Positions 7,813 to 16,834 are shown, counted from the stretch's first letter. The stretch: 64,000 bases of DNA from Kordia sp. SMS9 (GCF_003352465.1 NZ_CP031153.1:2904987-2968986), one strand, 5' to 3'. Made by a program: numbers and translations. Notes: generated from the letters alone by a model not told the origin.

Positions 7813-9084
7813 TTATCTATGAATCGTTTGCGTTCTGTCGGGTCCAACAGACACAATTTTGATCGGAATTTCGAGTTCTTTTTCCAAAAAGTCAATATAA
7901 TCATTGAGTTCTTTAGGAAACTGAGACGGATCTGTCATTTTGGTCAAATCTTCTTTCCAACCTTTAAAATCGGTATATATTGGTTCAATGTTTTCGGGCT
8001 CAATATTGTACGGCAAATGCGAAATGGTTTCTCCTTTATATGTGTAAGCGGTACATACTTTTAAGGTTTTAAACCCAGAAAGTACATCGCCTTTCATCAT
8101 CATGAGTTGTGTAACGCCGTTTACTTGAGCTGTATATTTTAAAGCCACTAAATCGAGCCATCCACAACGTCTTGGTCTTCCGGTTACAGCACCAAATTCA
8201 TGACCAATTCGTGCCATGTCTGAACCAACTTCGTCAAATAATTCTGTTGGAAAAGGCCCAGAACCTACACGTGTTGTGTATGCTTTAAAGATTCCGAAAA
8301 CGTCTTTTATTTTGTTTGGTGCAACGCCTAAACCTGTGCACGCGCCAGCGGCAGTTGTGGTAGATGAGGTGACAAACGGATACGTTCCAAAGTCAATATC
8401 TAATAACGAACCTTGCGCACCTTCGGCTAAAATAGTTTTTCCACTTTTTTGTGCTTGGTGTAAATATTCTTCGCTGTCAATAAATTGTAATGTTTTTAAA
8501 ACTTTTATGGCTTCAAAAAATTCTTCTTCCAGTTCTTGCAAATCGTATTGAACATCTACATTGTAGAAATTGATCATCGCTTCGTGCTTGTTGGTCAAAG
8601 CGCGGTATTTTTCTTTCCAGTTACTCAATTCTAAATCGCCCACACGAATTCCATTTCTGCCCGTTTTGTCCATGTATGTTGGCCCAATTCCTTTAAGGGT
8701 AGAACCAATTTTTGCTTTTCCTTTCGATGCTTCTGAAGCAGCATCTAGCAAGCGATGTGTTGGTAAAATTAGGTGTGCTTTTCTAGAAATAATGAGTTTT
8801 TCACGAATGTTGATGTTGAATTGTGCCAAACCGTCCAATTCTTTCTTAAAAACCACAGGATCAATTACGACACCATTTCCGATGACGTTGGTAGCGGTTT
8901 CGTGAAAAATTCCAGAAGGAATGGTGCGCAATACATGTTTGATGCCATCAAACTCTAGCGTGTGTCCTGCGTTTGGGCCACCTTGAAAACGTGCAATAAT
9001 ATCGTAGTTTGCGGTGAGTACGTCAACAATTTTTCCTTTGCCTTCGTCTCCCCATTGAAGTCCGAGTAGTAAATCTACTGCCAT
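7813..9084 (-). CDS. purA: Adenylosuccinate synthase
   Basis: 423-residue enzyme that joins IMP and aspartate using GTP, the first committed step of AMP synthesis. The hallmark N-terminus DLLLGLQWGDEGKGKIVD (phosphate-binding loop and catalytic Asp) is present, as are GPNAGHT, the TLKGIGPTY segment, EGAQGSLLDIDFGTYPFVTSS and GRPRRCGWLDLVAL. Length is normal. It lies 31 bases downstream of a Fur-family regulator on the same strand, so the two are probably cotranscribed. Confidence 0.98.
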   Translation of the reverse strand: MAVDLLLGLQWGDEGKGKIVDVLTANYDIIARFQGGPNAGHTLEFDGIKHVLRTIPSGIFHETATNVIGNGVVIDPVVFKKELDGLAQFNINIREKLIISRKAHLILPTHRLLDAASEASKGKAKIGSTLKGIGPTYMDKTGRNGIRVGDLELSNWKEKYRALTNKHEAMINFYNVDVQYDLQELEEEFFEAIKVLKTLQFIDSEEYLHQAQKSGKTILAEGAQGSLLDIDFGTYPFVTSSTTTAAGACTGLGVAPNKIKDVFGIFKAYTTRVGSGPFPTELFDEVGSDMARIGHEFGAVTGRPRRCGWLDLVALKYTAQVNGVTQLMMMKGDVLSGFKTLKVCTAYTYKGETISHLPYNIEPENIEPIYTDFKGWKEDLTKMTDPSQFPKELNDYIDFLEKELEIPIKIVSVGPDRTQTIHR

Positions 9085-9115
9085 TATCTTAAATTATATT
9101 AGTGTGTTGTTGTGT

Positions 9116-9568
9116 CTAGTTTTTTTCTTTCTTAGTTGCGTAGAAATACAGTGAGTGATTGTGAATGTCAATATCAAAAATTTCTTCAATGGTTTTTTTG
9201 ATAATTTGAATTCTTGGATCACAGAATTCCATCACTTCGCCAGAATCTGTAAGGATTACGTGATCGTGTTGTTTGTCAAAATACGACTTTTCGTAATGTG
9301 CTTGGTTTTGTCCAAACTGATGTTTGCGCACCAAATTGCTGTCCAATAAAAGTTCTATCGTATTGTAAAGTGTTGCTCTACTTACACGGTAATTTTTATT
9401 TTTCATTTTGATGTAAAGAGACTCTATATCGAAGTGTTCTTCACTGTCGTAGATTTCTTGTAGAATCGCAAAGCGTTCAGGGGTTTTTCGATGTCCATTA
9501 TCCTCTAAAAACTTCGTAAAAACGTTTTTGACAATTTCCTGATTATTTTCCTCCATGTTTTGTTGCAT
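9116..9568 (-). CDS. Fur/PerR-family transcriptional regulator
   Basis: 150-residue winged-helix regulator. The DNA-binding half shows [28 protein letters not shown] and the recognition segment [19 protein letters not shown]. The dimerisation half has [22 protein letters not shown], where most Fur proteins have HDH..C..C; both structural zinc CxxC pairs are missing and only one cysteine remains. The ligand (iron, zinc or peroxide) cannot be assigned. Two in-frame starts are possible (MQQNMEEN at 9568 or MEENNQE four codons later). A TAAATTTG -7 element lies upstream. Confidence 0.88.
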   Translation of the reverse strand: MQQNMEENNQEIVKNVFTKFLEDNGHRKTPERFAILQEIYDSEEHFDIESLYIKMKNKNYRVSRATLYNTIELLLDSNLVRKHQFGQNQAHYEKSYFDKQHDHVILTDSGEVMEFCDPRIQIIKKTIEEIFDIDIHNHSLYFYATKKEKN

Positions 9569-9598
9569 CTTGGCTGAAGATTAAAAGGCAAATTTACA

Positions 9599-9606
9599 CT
9601 TATTTT
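9599..9606 (-). promoter_or_regulatory. -7 promoter element of the fur-like gene
   Basis: On the minus strand this reads TAAATTTG, a match to the Bacteroidota TAnnTTTG -7 consensus, 31 bases upstream of the start codon. No TTG at 17-23 bases upstream was found, so the promoter is only partly supported. Confidence 0.45.
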
Positions 9607-9982
9607 TCAAATTTTGTGGCATATTCGTCTCGGGAATTTGAATGCAATCGTAAAGTATGACTAATTTTCAAGCTTCTTATCTGCTTTTGTTTGCTTTTTC
9701 TTTTTTAAAAATGTACTTTTAATAAGTATGTTTCTGATTATCAGAAATGTGTACTCTCCTAAATTACATGTAAAACGGTACTGTAGTTTGTGTCTTTTTT
9801 GATGTGAACGAAGTATTCTTTGCGGTATGATACGTACTAAAAATACAGCATGCCTTTTTATACTTCGTTGTCTAAAGATACTTGCCAATGTATATAACAA
9901 GCATTTTTCTAAAAGAAGACAATCCTATTGTCATGATTAATGCATAATCAAACGATTAACAAACCTAAAAAACAATCATCTC
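9607..9982. other. Intergenic, divergent, no supported gene
   Basis: 376 bases between the fur-like gene (-) and the first of two peptide precursors (+). It is AT-rich. The only open frame (9661-9900, minus) has a basic, low-complexity product with no family features and is not accepted. No hairpin or consensus promoter for the precursor was recognised. Confidence 0.5.
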
Positions 9983-10246
9983 ATGAAAAAAAAGGAATTC
10001 AATTCACGTCTACATCTAGGGAAAAACATCATTTCTAAATTACAAACCGAAAGTCTCCGAGGAGGAACTGATACTGTTGTGCAAGCCGCAACGTATGTCA
10101 TTATCAATACGATTAAAATTACGATTGAGCATTTCACCAAACCAGATATATGTCCTGTAGAGACCAGAGAAGGTTGTCCTCCATCGCATGATTGTGGAAC
10201 CAATCCGCCAAGTTGTGTACGTACTGCATGCGATTTTAATTGTTAA
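9983..10246 (+). CDS. GG-leader peptide precursor, six Cys
   Basis: 87-residue precursor. Leader MKKKEFNSRLHLGKNIISKL ... GG ends at residue 28. The 59-residue core begins with a Val/Ile/Thr-rich stretch free of cysteine and ends with six cysteines in its last 30 residues. The neighbour at 10281 shares the leader (MKKKEF...L.LGK..IS.L....GG) and also begins its core with TD, but the rest of the core differs: a tandem duplication with diverged payloads. It is separated from the neighbour by 34 bases and probably cotranscribed. Confidence 0.8.
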   Translation: MKKKEFNSRLHLGKNIISKLQTESLRGGTDTVVQAATYVIINTIKITIEHFTKPDICPVETREGCPPSHDCGTNPPSCVRTACDFNC

Positions 10247-10280
10247 AATAATTGAAACATTTATTTAAAAAGTAACCAAT

Positions 10281-10514
10281 ATGAAAAAAAAGGAATTTAA
10301 AACGAAATTACGATTGGGTAAAAAAGTGATTTCTCATTTGGATATTTCCAAAATTCAAGGAGGAACGGATCCAATTCCAGTAGGTTCTGATCCGCAACCA
10401 TTGAATACCAAAGGTGATGCATGTACACTTATTGCTACATGTAATTGCAGTATGCAATGTCCAACGACAACACGAATAAAAGAGAATTGCAATACAGATC
10501 AATGCAGCAATTAA
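10281..10514 (+). CDS. GG-leader peptide precursor, six Cys
   Basis: 77-residue precursor with leader MKKKEFKTKLRLGKKVISHL ... GG (residues 1-28) and a 49-residue core. The core starts Pro/Gly/Asp-rich and ends with six cysteines interspersed with Thr, Ser and Asn. Paralogue of the peptide encoded just upstream. A terminator follows at 10542. No lanthionine synthetase, radical-SAM enzyme, protease or C39-type exporter is encoded within the window. Confidence 0.8.
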   Translation: MKKKEFKTKLRLGKKVISHLDISKIQGGTDPIPVGSDPQPLNTKGDACTLIATCNCSMQCPTTTRIKENCNTDQCSN

Positions 10515-10541
10515 AGAATGAATCGTAGAATATCATAAAAG

Positions 10542-10580
10542 CTGTCTGACAATCCGAATCATGTTGGGCAGTTTTTTTTA
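10542..10580 (+). terminator. Rho-independent terminator after the precursor pair
   Basis: CTGTCTGACA (10542-10551) can pair with TGTTGGGCAG (10562-10571) over ten positions, three of them G-U, followed by a run of eight T. It lies 27 bases after the stop of the second precursor. Confidence 0.7.
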
Positions 10581-10712
10581 TTTTAAAACGCTTGTTGTCA
10601 TTTTCTCTGATGTACTTGTAGCTTTTATAGAAACCTCTTAACTTATAGAATGTTTTTGTATGGAATTATTTATTAACTTTCAGCTTAATCCATATAAAAA
10701 CAATCCATTGTT

Positions 10713-12314
10713 ATGCTTCCCGAACTCGAACTCACTGAAAATGAAGAATTAGGGTATTATACTACGTTTGACGAGCTATTCCCAAGTTTTACACCTTATT
10801 TGCAAAAAAATAGCAGTAATCGATCGATCGAAGTCAATTTTTTCGATACAGATGAAGAAACTGAACCTAGCAAAGCGCAGCTTGAAGCTCATGATTTCTT
10901 AGTAGCAAACACAGATCAAATGCTTGAGACTTTGATACAATACCTAAAACAACATGAAGAATATTTCATGGAGTTTTACGGTCCGTATGTAGAAACGAGC
11001 TATGAGCGTAAAGGTTACAATGGAAGGACATTTACATCAAACAATAAACATGGTTTTCCTGTCGTAGATGAGATGCGTGATATGATCAATTATTTTGAAA
11101 TTGGAGCAATACATATATGCAACGCTGGAACAGATGGTGTCGCAGGGATTGGCTTTACAGGTGGCTGTACTTGGGACGAAGAACATGGTTTTGGCGCCGC
11201 ATTTCACAATTCTAAATTGCTAGAGGTTGGCGATTGGAATGTTGGAAATTATGTAAGTTGGAGTCCTGAAGATGAAAAAGAAATAGCGAATGAGTTTGTA
11301 GATTTTCATAAATTAGAATCATTAACAGAACGAAGAAAACGACTTGCTATTTTAGGTGAAAAAATTGAAGTAGAAAATCTCGAAGACTTTGAAGATTTTT
11401 TTGATTGGTTAGTTGCACACAACATGATTTACGGCTACCGAAATACTCCCGTGGATATTGAAGCAAAGGAAAAAGTAGTACTACTTAACGAAATTAAAAA
11501 ACTTGCATTTTATGGCAAAGAAATTGAAGCCATTCCCAGTTCAATACAACTCTTAAAGAACTTAACATCACTTTCCTTTTCATTTAATAAGATGGACACA
11601 ATTCCAATAGAAATATGTAAGCTTACAGCACTTAAAAGCCTGACAATTTCGAGCAATCAACTTGAACGAATTCCAAAGCAGATATACATGCTAAAAAATC
11701 TAGAGTTTCTAAATTTAAGTAGAAACAAACTACAGTTTGTAACAGAAAAAATAGGGAAATTACCGAAACTAAAACAGTTAGACCTAAGTTCAAATCAACT
11801 CGATCAATTGCCTAAGTCTATTATAGAGTTGAAGCATCTTGAAAAGCTGTTTTTGCAATACAATTCATTTACGAGTTTCCCTGAAAGTGTTGTGAACATT
11901 CACAGTTTGAAAACATTGAATGTTGCAACGAATCAATTGACAACGATTCCTGAATCTATTGCGCAACTTCAACATCTTGAACAATTGGATGTGCGATTTA
12001 ATACACTCACAATACTTCCCGATTTTGCACTTATCAATTTGCCAAACTTGAAATGGTTGCAAATAGTTGTAAATCCATTTGATATTGAGTATTTGGAAGG
12101 CTTAAAATTGCGAATTCCAGAAGGATTGAAAACAGATATTGACAGTGCAATTAGTAGTAGAAAAGATACACTTAGGCGGCAAAAAATAGAAGAAGGAAAA
12201 AGTAAAACGCAGCAAGAGTTGAAAAATACAAAAAAACAAACATCACAAAAAACGAATCTCTCTAACACCACAAAGAAAAGCACTAAAAAATGGTGGGAGT
12301 TTTGGCGCAAGTAA
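10713..12314 (+). CDS. DUF6985-like domain plus leucine-rich repeat protein
   Basis: 533-residue cytoplasmic-looking protein with no signal peptide. Residues about 1-190 resemble DUF6985, recognised by the block around GFTGGCTWDEEHGFGAAFHNSKLLEVG (name from memory). Residues about 265-450 hold about eight leucine-rich repeats of 23 residues with the pattern L..L..L.LS.N.L..IP.SI..L (for example LKQLDLSSNQLDQLPKSI). The C-terminus is Lys/Ser/Thr-rich and ends WWEFWRK. The function is unknown; LRRs suggest protein binding. It sits alone, 200 bases after two peptide precursors and separated from them by a terminator. Confidence 0.75.
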   Translation: MLPELELTENEELGYYTTFDELFPSFTPYLQKNSSNRSIEVNFFDTDEETEPSKAQLEAHDFLVANTDQMLETLIQYLKQHEEYFMEFYGPYVETSYERKGYNGRTFTSNNKHGFPVVDEMRDMINYFEIGAIHICNAGTDGVAGIGFTGGCTWDEEHGFGAAFHNSKLLEVGDWNVGNYVSWSPEDEKEIANEFVDFHKLESLTERRKRLAILGEKIEVENLEDFEDFFDWLVAHNMIYGYRNTPVDIEAKEKVVLLNEIKKLAFYGKEIEAIPSSIQLLKNLTSLSFSFNKMDTIPIEICKLTALKSLTISSNQLERIPKQIYMLKNLEFLNLSRNKLQFVTEKIGKLPKLKQLDLSSNQLDQLPKSIIELKHLEKLFLQYNSFTSFPESVVNIHSLKTLNVATNQLTTIPESIAQLQHLEQLDVRFNTLTILPDFALINLPNLKWLQIVVNPFDIEYLEGLKLRIPEGLKTDIDSAISSRKDTLRRQKIEEGKSKTQQELKNTKKQTSQKTNLSNTTKKSTKKWWEFWRK

Positions 12315-12436
12315 TGCGTTCTAGTTCAATGTAGAAACTTGTAATTACTTACAATGCTTTAAAAAGTTAGATTTCATATAATGCATTGTTAATCAATGAC
12401 ATATCTTTGTTTTTGTAAAAATAGCAAACCGCGCAA

Positions 12437-12458
12437 AAAAAACCTAAGGAGGTTTTTT
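12437..12458. terminator. Short hairpin between convergent genes
   Basis: AAAAAACCT-AAGG-AGGTTTTTT forms a nine-base stem that is symmetric, so it could end transcription from both the LRR gene (+) and the relA/spoT gene (-). Confidence 0.55.
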
Positions 12459-12509
12459 ATAATACCAAATTGACTGTAAAAAGCAATTAGTACTTAATTT
12501 ATTGGAACA

Positions 12510-14723
12510 TTACGCACGCGTTACTTTTTCAATTCCGTTGATCTTTTTCAAATTTGTGATCAAGCGTTTTAAAATGGTATTGTTTTTTACAATCACCATG
12601 ATTCTTCCTGTGAAAATTCCATCGTTCGTATCAAAACTAATGTTTCTGATGTTTACGTGCATGTTGTTGGAAATGATTTTTGTCACTTCATTCACCAATC
12701 CCATATTGTCAATTCCAGTAAATTCTAACATGGCGGTAAATTCTTCCTGAGAAGAATCAATCCATTTGGCAATCATAATTCGATAGGCGTAATTTGCCTG
12801 TAAACTTACCGCATTTGGACAATCTTTTTTATGTACTTTGATGCCTTCGTTTACCGTGATGAATCCAAAAACAGGATCGCCAGGAATTGGGTTGCAACAA
12901 TTTGCCAATTTGTAACTGAGCTTTTCTTCTTCTTTTCCAAACACCAGCATATCATAGCGATTGGACACTTCTGGCTGGTTGATTTCTTCGCTTGGTGCAG
13001 AAGGACCACGTCGTATTTTATTCTTAAAGAACTTAAAAATACTGTTGCTGCGTTGTGCTGCAAATTCCTTTAACTTCTGATTGTCAATCGTTCCAATTCC
13101 GACACGGTAAAATAAGTCTAAACTCGTTTTTAGCTTAAAGTGACTTACCAATTCGTTGATTGCTTTTTCATCCAACGGAATTTTTAATTGTTTTAGTTTT
13201 CGACGCAATATTTCTTTTCCTTCTTCGGCAATCTCTTTCTTTTCTTCTCTTAATGAAGATTTGATTCGAGAGCGCGCTCTGGAAGTCGTCGCATAGTCTA
13301 GCCAATTGGCATTTGGTTTCGATTTGTCTGACGTAATAATTTCAACTTGATCGCCACTTTTCAATTCGTGACTGAGTGGAACTAATTTTCCGTTCACTTT
13401 CGCGCCACGCGTGTGATAGCCAACTTGTGTATGAATACTAAACGCAAAATCGAGCGGCGTTGCACCTTTTGGCAACGATTTTAAATCGCCCGTAGGCGTA
13501 AACACGAAAATTTCTTTCGCATATAAATTCAGCTTAAACTCTTCTACAAAATCGACTGCATTTGCCGTTTGGTTTTCAAGTGCTTCTTGGAGTTTGTTTA
13601 GCCAAGGTTCCAATCCTTGTTCTTTCTGTTCACCTTGTTTGTATTTAAAGTGTGCTGCATAACCTTTCTCTGCAATTTCATGCATACGATGCGAACGAAT
13701 TTGCACTTCTACCCAACGTCCTTCAGGTCCCATAACGGTTATGTGTAGCGCTTCATATCCTGTTGATTTCGGAGAGGAAATCCAATCGCGCAAACGCACA
13801 GGATTTGGTCTAAAATGATCGGTTACAATCGAATATATTTTCCACGCAATGAACTTTTCATTCTCTAAATTTTCAGTATTGTAGATAATTCGGATGGCAA
13901 ATTTATCATACACTTCATCAAAAGTTACGCCTTGTTTTACCATTTTTCTTCGGATAGAAAAGATAGACTTGAAACGACCTTTTATGGTGTAATCAAACTC
14001 TTCTTTGTCCAACGAATTTTTAATGATAGAAGAAAAGTTGTCAATGTATTCTTGTTGTTGCTCTTTGCTTTCCTCAATTTTGTTTTCAATATCCTTAAAA
14101 ACCTCAGGTTCTGTATATTTTAACCCTAAATCTTCCAATTCAGTTTTAATGTTATACAACCCAATACGATGTGCCAACGGCGCATAAATATATAAGGTTT
14201 CCGAAGCAATTTTGACTTGTTTATGCGCAGGCATAGAATCCATTGTCTGCATATTGTGCAAACGATCCGCAATTTTGATGATAATTACACGGACATCATC
14301 ATTGATTGTCAAGAGCATTTTACGGAAGTTTTCTGCTTGCAGCGAGACATCTTTGTCTTTTTTAAGATGCGAAATTTTTGTGAGTCCATCTACAATCTTG
14401 GCAACTGCTACACCAAATTCTTGTTCAATATCTTCGAGCGTATACTCAGTATCTTCAAAGACATCGTGCAATAGGGCAGAAGCAATAGAAGTGGCGTCCA
14501 TACCAATTTCAGAAGCTACAATTTTAGCCACTGCAATTGGATGAAAAATATACGCTTCGCCACTTTTTCTTCGTTGATCTTTATGCGCATCTACGGCAAC
14601 ATCAAAGGCTTTGCGAATGATTTTTTTATCTTCCGAAGTAAGCTCTTGATAACTAATACGCAACAGTTCTTTGTACTGTTTTGCAATGGCTGCATTTTCT
14701 TTTTCAATCTCAATTTCCGTCAT
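12510..14723 (-). CDS. Bifunctional (p)ppGpp synthetase/hydrolase (RelA/SpoT family)
   Basis: 737-residue stringent-response enzyme when started at ATG 14721-14723 (MTEIEIEKENAA); the frame extends 33 codons further but without family character. Domains in order: HD hydrolase (FHPIAVAKIVAS, ALLHDVFEDTEYT, IIKIADRLHNMQTM, about residues 45-190), synthetase (SIFSIRRKM, DKFAIRIIYN, SPKSTGYEALHITV, EVQIRSHRMHEIAEKGYAAHFKYK), TGS (IFVFTPTGDLKSLPKGATPLDFAFSIHTQVG), a linking helical region with a CCNPIPGD motif, and a C-terminal ACT domain. The HD residues needed for hydrolysis are present, so it should both make and degrade (p)ppGpp. Confidence 0.96.
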   Translation of the reverse strand: MTEIEIEKENAAIAKQYKELLRISYQELTSEDKKIIRKAFDVAVDAHKDQRRKSGEAYIFHPIAVAKIVASEIGMDATSIASALLHDVFEDTEYTLEDIEQEFGVAVAKIVDGLTKISHLKKDKDVSLQAENFRKMLLTINDDVRVIIIKIADRLHNMQTMDSMPAHKQVKIASETLYIYAPLAHRIGLYNIKTELEDLGLKYTEPEVFKDIENKIEESKEQQQEYIDNFSSIIKNSLDKEEFDYTIKGRFKSIFSIRRKMVKQGVTFDEVYDKFAIRIIYNTENLENEKFIAWKIYSIVTDHFRPNPVRLRDWISSPKSTGYEALHITVMGPEGRWVEVQIRSHRMHEIAEKGYAAHFKYKQGEQKEQGLEPWLNKLQEALENQTANAVDFVEEFKLNLYAKEIFVFTPTGDLKSLPKGATPLDFAFSIHTQVGYHTRGAKVNGKLVPLSHELKSGDQVEIITSDKSKPNANWLDYATTSRARSRIKSSLREEKKEIAEEGKEILRRKLKQLKIPLDEKAINELVSHFKLKTSLDLFYRVGIGTIDNQKLKEFAAQRSNSIFKFFKNKIRRGPSAPSEEINQPEVSNRYDMLVFGKEEEKLSYKLANCCNPIPGDPVFGFITVNEGIKVHKKDCPNAVSLQANYAYRIMIAKWIDSSQEEFTAMLEFTGIDNMGLVNEVTKIISNNMHVNIRNISFDTNDGIFTGRIMVIVKNNTILKRLITNLKKINGIEKVTRA

Positions 14724-14895
14724 ACATTTAAAATTACTATAAAGATATGTAAGAAACAAGTATGTACGATGAATTTCAAAAGATAAAGCTGTTTCTAAAA
14801 AACATATTGGATTCCCATACATTTAGTACGTGAAAATTGGGCGTTGATTTTCAGTATTTTATGTAAATTATTGATCTAACCAAAAACAGACTATC

Positions 14896-15087
14896 ATGAA
14901 AAGCATTTTAAACATTAAAGAAGTACAAGTTTTAAGTAAAACTGAACAAAGCAACATCGTAGCTGGTGGCGGATTTGGACCGTGTTCGCAAACATCCGAT
15001 TGTGGAACGCCAGATTGTTGGGTTTGTGTGCCATTCACTTTTGGTGGCAAGTGTTTGCTACTAAACAGCTGTCCTTCTTTTGACTAA
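14896..15087 (+). CDS. GG-leader bacteriocin-like peptide, six Cys (second leader type)
   Basis: 63-residue precursor. The leader MKSILNIKEVQVLSKTEQ ... GG (25 residues) differs from the MKKK type and resembles the bacteroidete 'MKNILNL.G.Q.LSK.EQ..I.GG' leaders (from memory). The 38-residue core is Gly/Pro/Cys-rich with six cysteines and a short spaced cluster C-x4-C-x2-C. It is monocistronic, between relA/spoT (-) and an rRNA methyltransferase (-). No dedicated exporter or protease is nearby. Confidence 0.75.
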   Translation: MKSILNIKEVQVLSKTEQSNIVAGGGFGPCSQTSDCGTPDCWVCVPFTFGGKCLLLNSCPSFD

Positions 15088-15139
15088 ATAGCATAAGTTT
15101 GATGTAAAATGAGTGTTGATTTTATATCAAATGACTGTG

Positions 15140-15946
15140 TTACTTAAAATTACGCTGTCGCTTGGCTTCAAAAAGGATGATAGCGGCAGCAACTGAAACA
15201 TTCATAGAATCAATTTTTCCTTGCATGGGAATGATGATATTTTGGGTAGCATTTTGCAACCATTCATCACTCAAACCTGTGGCTTCTGTACCTACGACAA
15301 TAGCGCTTGCTTTTTGAAAGTCTTGTATATGATAGTGTTCAGAAGCAGTCAACGCCGCACAATACATCGCAATGTTTTTATTTTGTAAAAATGCAATGAT
15401 TTCAGAGGTGTTTCCTGTGGCAATTTGTGTCGTAAATACACAACCTACGCTAGAGCGTACAATATTCGGATTGTATAAATCGGTTTTCGGATTCGCGATT
15501 AATACAGCATCAACATTGGCAGCATCTGCGGTTCTTAGCAATGCGCCAATATTTCCAGGTTTTTCGGGTGCTTCTGCGACTAAAATTAACGGATTTTCAT
15601 TATGAAATGCAATACTGTCAAGCGAATGCACTTTCGTTTTCATGATTGCCAATATACCTTCTGTACTACTGCGATAGGCAAGTTTTTGAAATACTTCCTT
15701 AGAAATTTCAATACATTCGGGCGTATTTGAGGTATTTTCTAAGATGGTTTTTATACGTTCGTAGGAACAAATCTCAGGATAAAACAACAAGGTGTCAATT
15801 GTGTAATTTCCTTCCAATGCTAGTGTTAATTCGCGAAAGCCTTCCAACACAAATTTCCCTTCTTTTCTGCGACTTCGCGATTTTTCTTGAAGCTGCAACA
15901 TATATTTTACGAGCGAATTTTGTGTGCTAGAAATTTGTTTGTACAT
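15140..15946 (-). CDS. TrmH/SpoU-family RNA 2'-O-methyltransferase
   Basis: 268-residue SPOUT methyltransferase acting on rRNA or tRNA. N-terminal substrate-binding part: SSTQNSLVKYMLQLQEKSRSRRKEGKFVLEG. Three SpoU motifs are intact: PEKPGNIGALLRTADAA (motif 1), IVVGTEATGLSDEW (motif 2) and IIPMQGKIDSMNVSVAAAIILFEA (motif 3, the knot with SAM-binding residues). The exact RNA site cannot be told. Convergent with the small precursor gene; the gap is 52 bases. Confidence 0.93.
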   Translation of the reverse strand: MYKQISSTQNSLVKYMLQLQEKSRSRRKEGKFVLEGFRELTLALEGNYTIDTLLFYPEICSYERIKTILENTSNTPECIEISKEVFQKLAYRSSTEGILAIMKTKVHSLDSIAFHNENPLILVAEAPEKPGNIGALLRTADAANVDAVLIANPKTDLYNPNIVRSSVGCVFTTQIATGNTSEIIAFLQNKNIAMYCAALTASEHYHIQDFQKASAIVVGTEATGLSDEWLQNATQNIIIPMQGKIDSMNVSVAAAIILFEAKRQRNFK

Positions 15947-16043
15947 ATTGCAAATATAGGAAAGAGATTTGTTGTGTAATCATAGAATCCTAGCTGATTC
16001 TCGTACTTTTTTTTGAATAGTTTCTTTTGAGGTTGCAATGTTG

Positions 16044-16051
16044 TACTTTTG
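16044..16051 (+). promoter_or_regulatory. -7 promoter element of the GDSL lipoprotein gene
   Basis: TACTTTTG matches TAnnTTTG. It overlaps the first in-frame ATG (16038), so a transcript from here starts after that codon; this is why the later ATG was chosen as start. TTG candidates upstream are at sub-optimal spacing (14 or 28 bases). Confidence 0.45.
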
Positions 16052-16070
16052 TGTAAAGTTGAAAATGAAT

Positions 16071-16817
16071 ATGAAAATCAGAGTTTTAGTAGTAGTACTT
16101 TCGGTTAGTATCTTTAGTTGTACGTTAGATGGTGGATTGCCAGATATGCCAAATATGCCAAATCCAGTACCTGTTGAATCTGATGAAGATCCACCAGTTA
16201 TCCCGCAATCGTATCAAATTTTATCTTTAGGCGATAGTTATACCATAGGACAAAGCGTCTGCGAAACTTGTCGTTTTCCTGTGCAACTAAAAGATAGTCT
16301 TGTGGCTACCTTTCCTGTAGTTGATAGTTTTAGTGTAGATGTCATTGCACAAACAGGTTGGACTACTACCAGTCTTTTGAATGCAATTGCTGATGAAAAC
16401 CCAACGAACACTTATGATTTGGTTACACTATTAATTGGAGTAAACAATCAATTTCAAGGACGTCCTTTTTCGTTGTACGAAGATGAGTTTCCAGCATTGG
16501 TTACAAAAGCGATCAATTTTGCACAAGGTGATGCCAATAATGTCATTGTAGTGTCTATTCCAGATTATGCGTTTACTCCGTTTGGACAAGCATTTGGAAA
16601 TCCAACGGTGACTTCACAAGAAATAGATCAGTACAATAATTTTGCGGAAAGTTATTGTGTCGCCAATGCAATCACCTTTGTGAATATTACAGATATTACA
16701 CGTGAAGGTTTGGTCAACACTGCATTAGTAGCTGAAGATAATTTGCATCCTTCTGAAGTAGCGTATTCGTTATTTGTGGAACGATTGTTACCTTTTGCTA
16801 CGACCAAATTACAATAA
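16071..16817 (+). CDS. SGNH/GDSL-type hydrolase, lipoprotein
   Basis: 248-residue secreted lipoprotein when started at ATG 16071 (MKIRVLVVV...); ATG 16065 is two codons earlier, and ATG 16038 lies inside the likely promoter. Lipobox SIFSC, then a Pro-rich spacer. Esterase/lipase fold of the SGNH superfamily: block I LGDSYTIG (nucleophile Ser), block II IAQTGWTT, block III IGVNNQFQG (Asn) and block V EDNLHPSEVAY (Asp-His). All catalytic residues are present. Substrate unknown; probably an ester on the cell surface or in the periplasm. The NAT gene starts 17 bases downstream, likely cotranscribed. Confidence 0.88.
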   Translation: MKIRVLVVVLSVSIFSCTLDGGLPDMPNMPNPVPVESDEDPPVIPQSYQILSLGDSYTIGQSVCETCRFPVQLKDSLVATFPVVDSFSVDVIAQTGWTTTSLLNAIADENPTNTYDLVTLLIGVNNQFQGRPFSLYEDEFPALVTKAINFAQGDANNVIVVSIPDYAFTPFGQAFGNPTVTSQEIDQYNNFAESYCVANAITFVNITDITREGLVNTALVAEDNLHPSEVAYSLFVERLLPFATTKLQ

Positions 16818-16834
16818 GAAATAGTTTTTAATAA

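Noticed and set aside
9661..9900. Minus-strand open frame of 79 codons upstream of the fur-like gene
   Set aside because: Product is basic and low-complexity with no family features, no convincing start region, and it lies in AT-rich intergenic DNA.
10713..12314. LRR protein as a type III effector or toxin
   Set aside because: No secretion signal or catalytic domain seen; only LRRs and a DUF6985-like part are supported.
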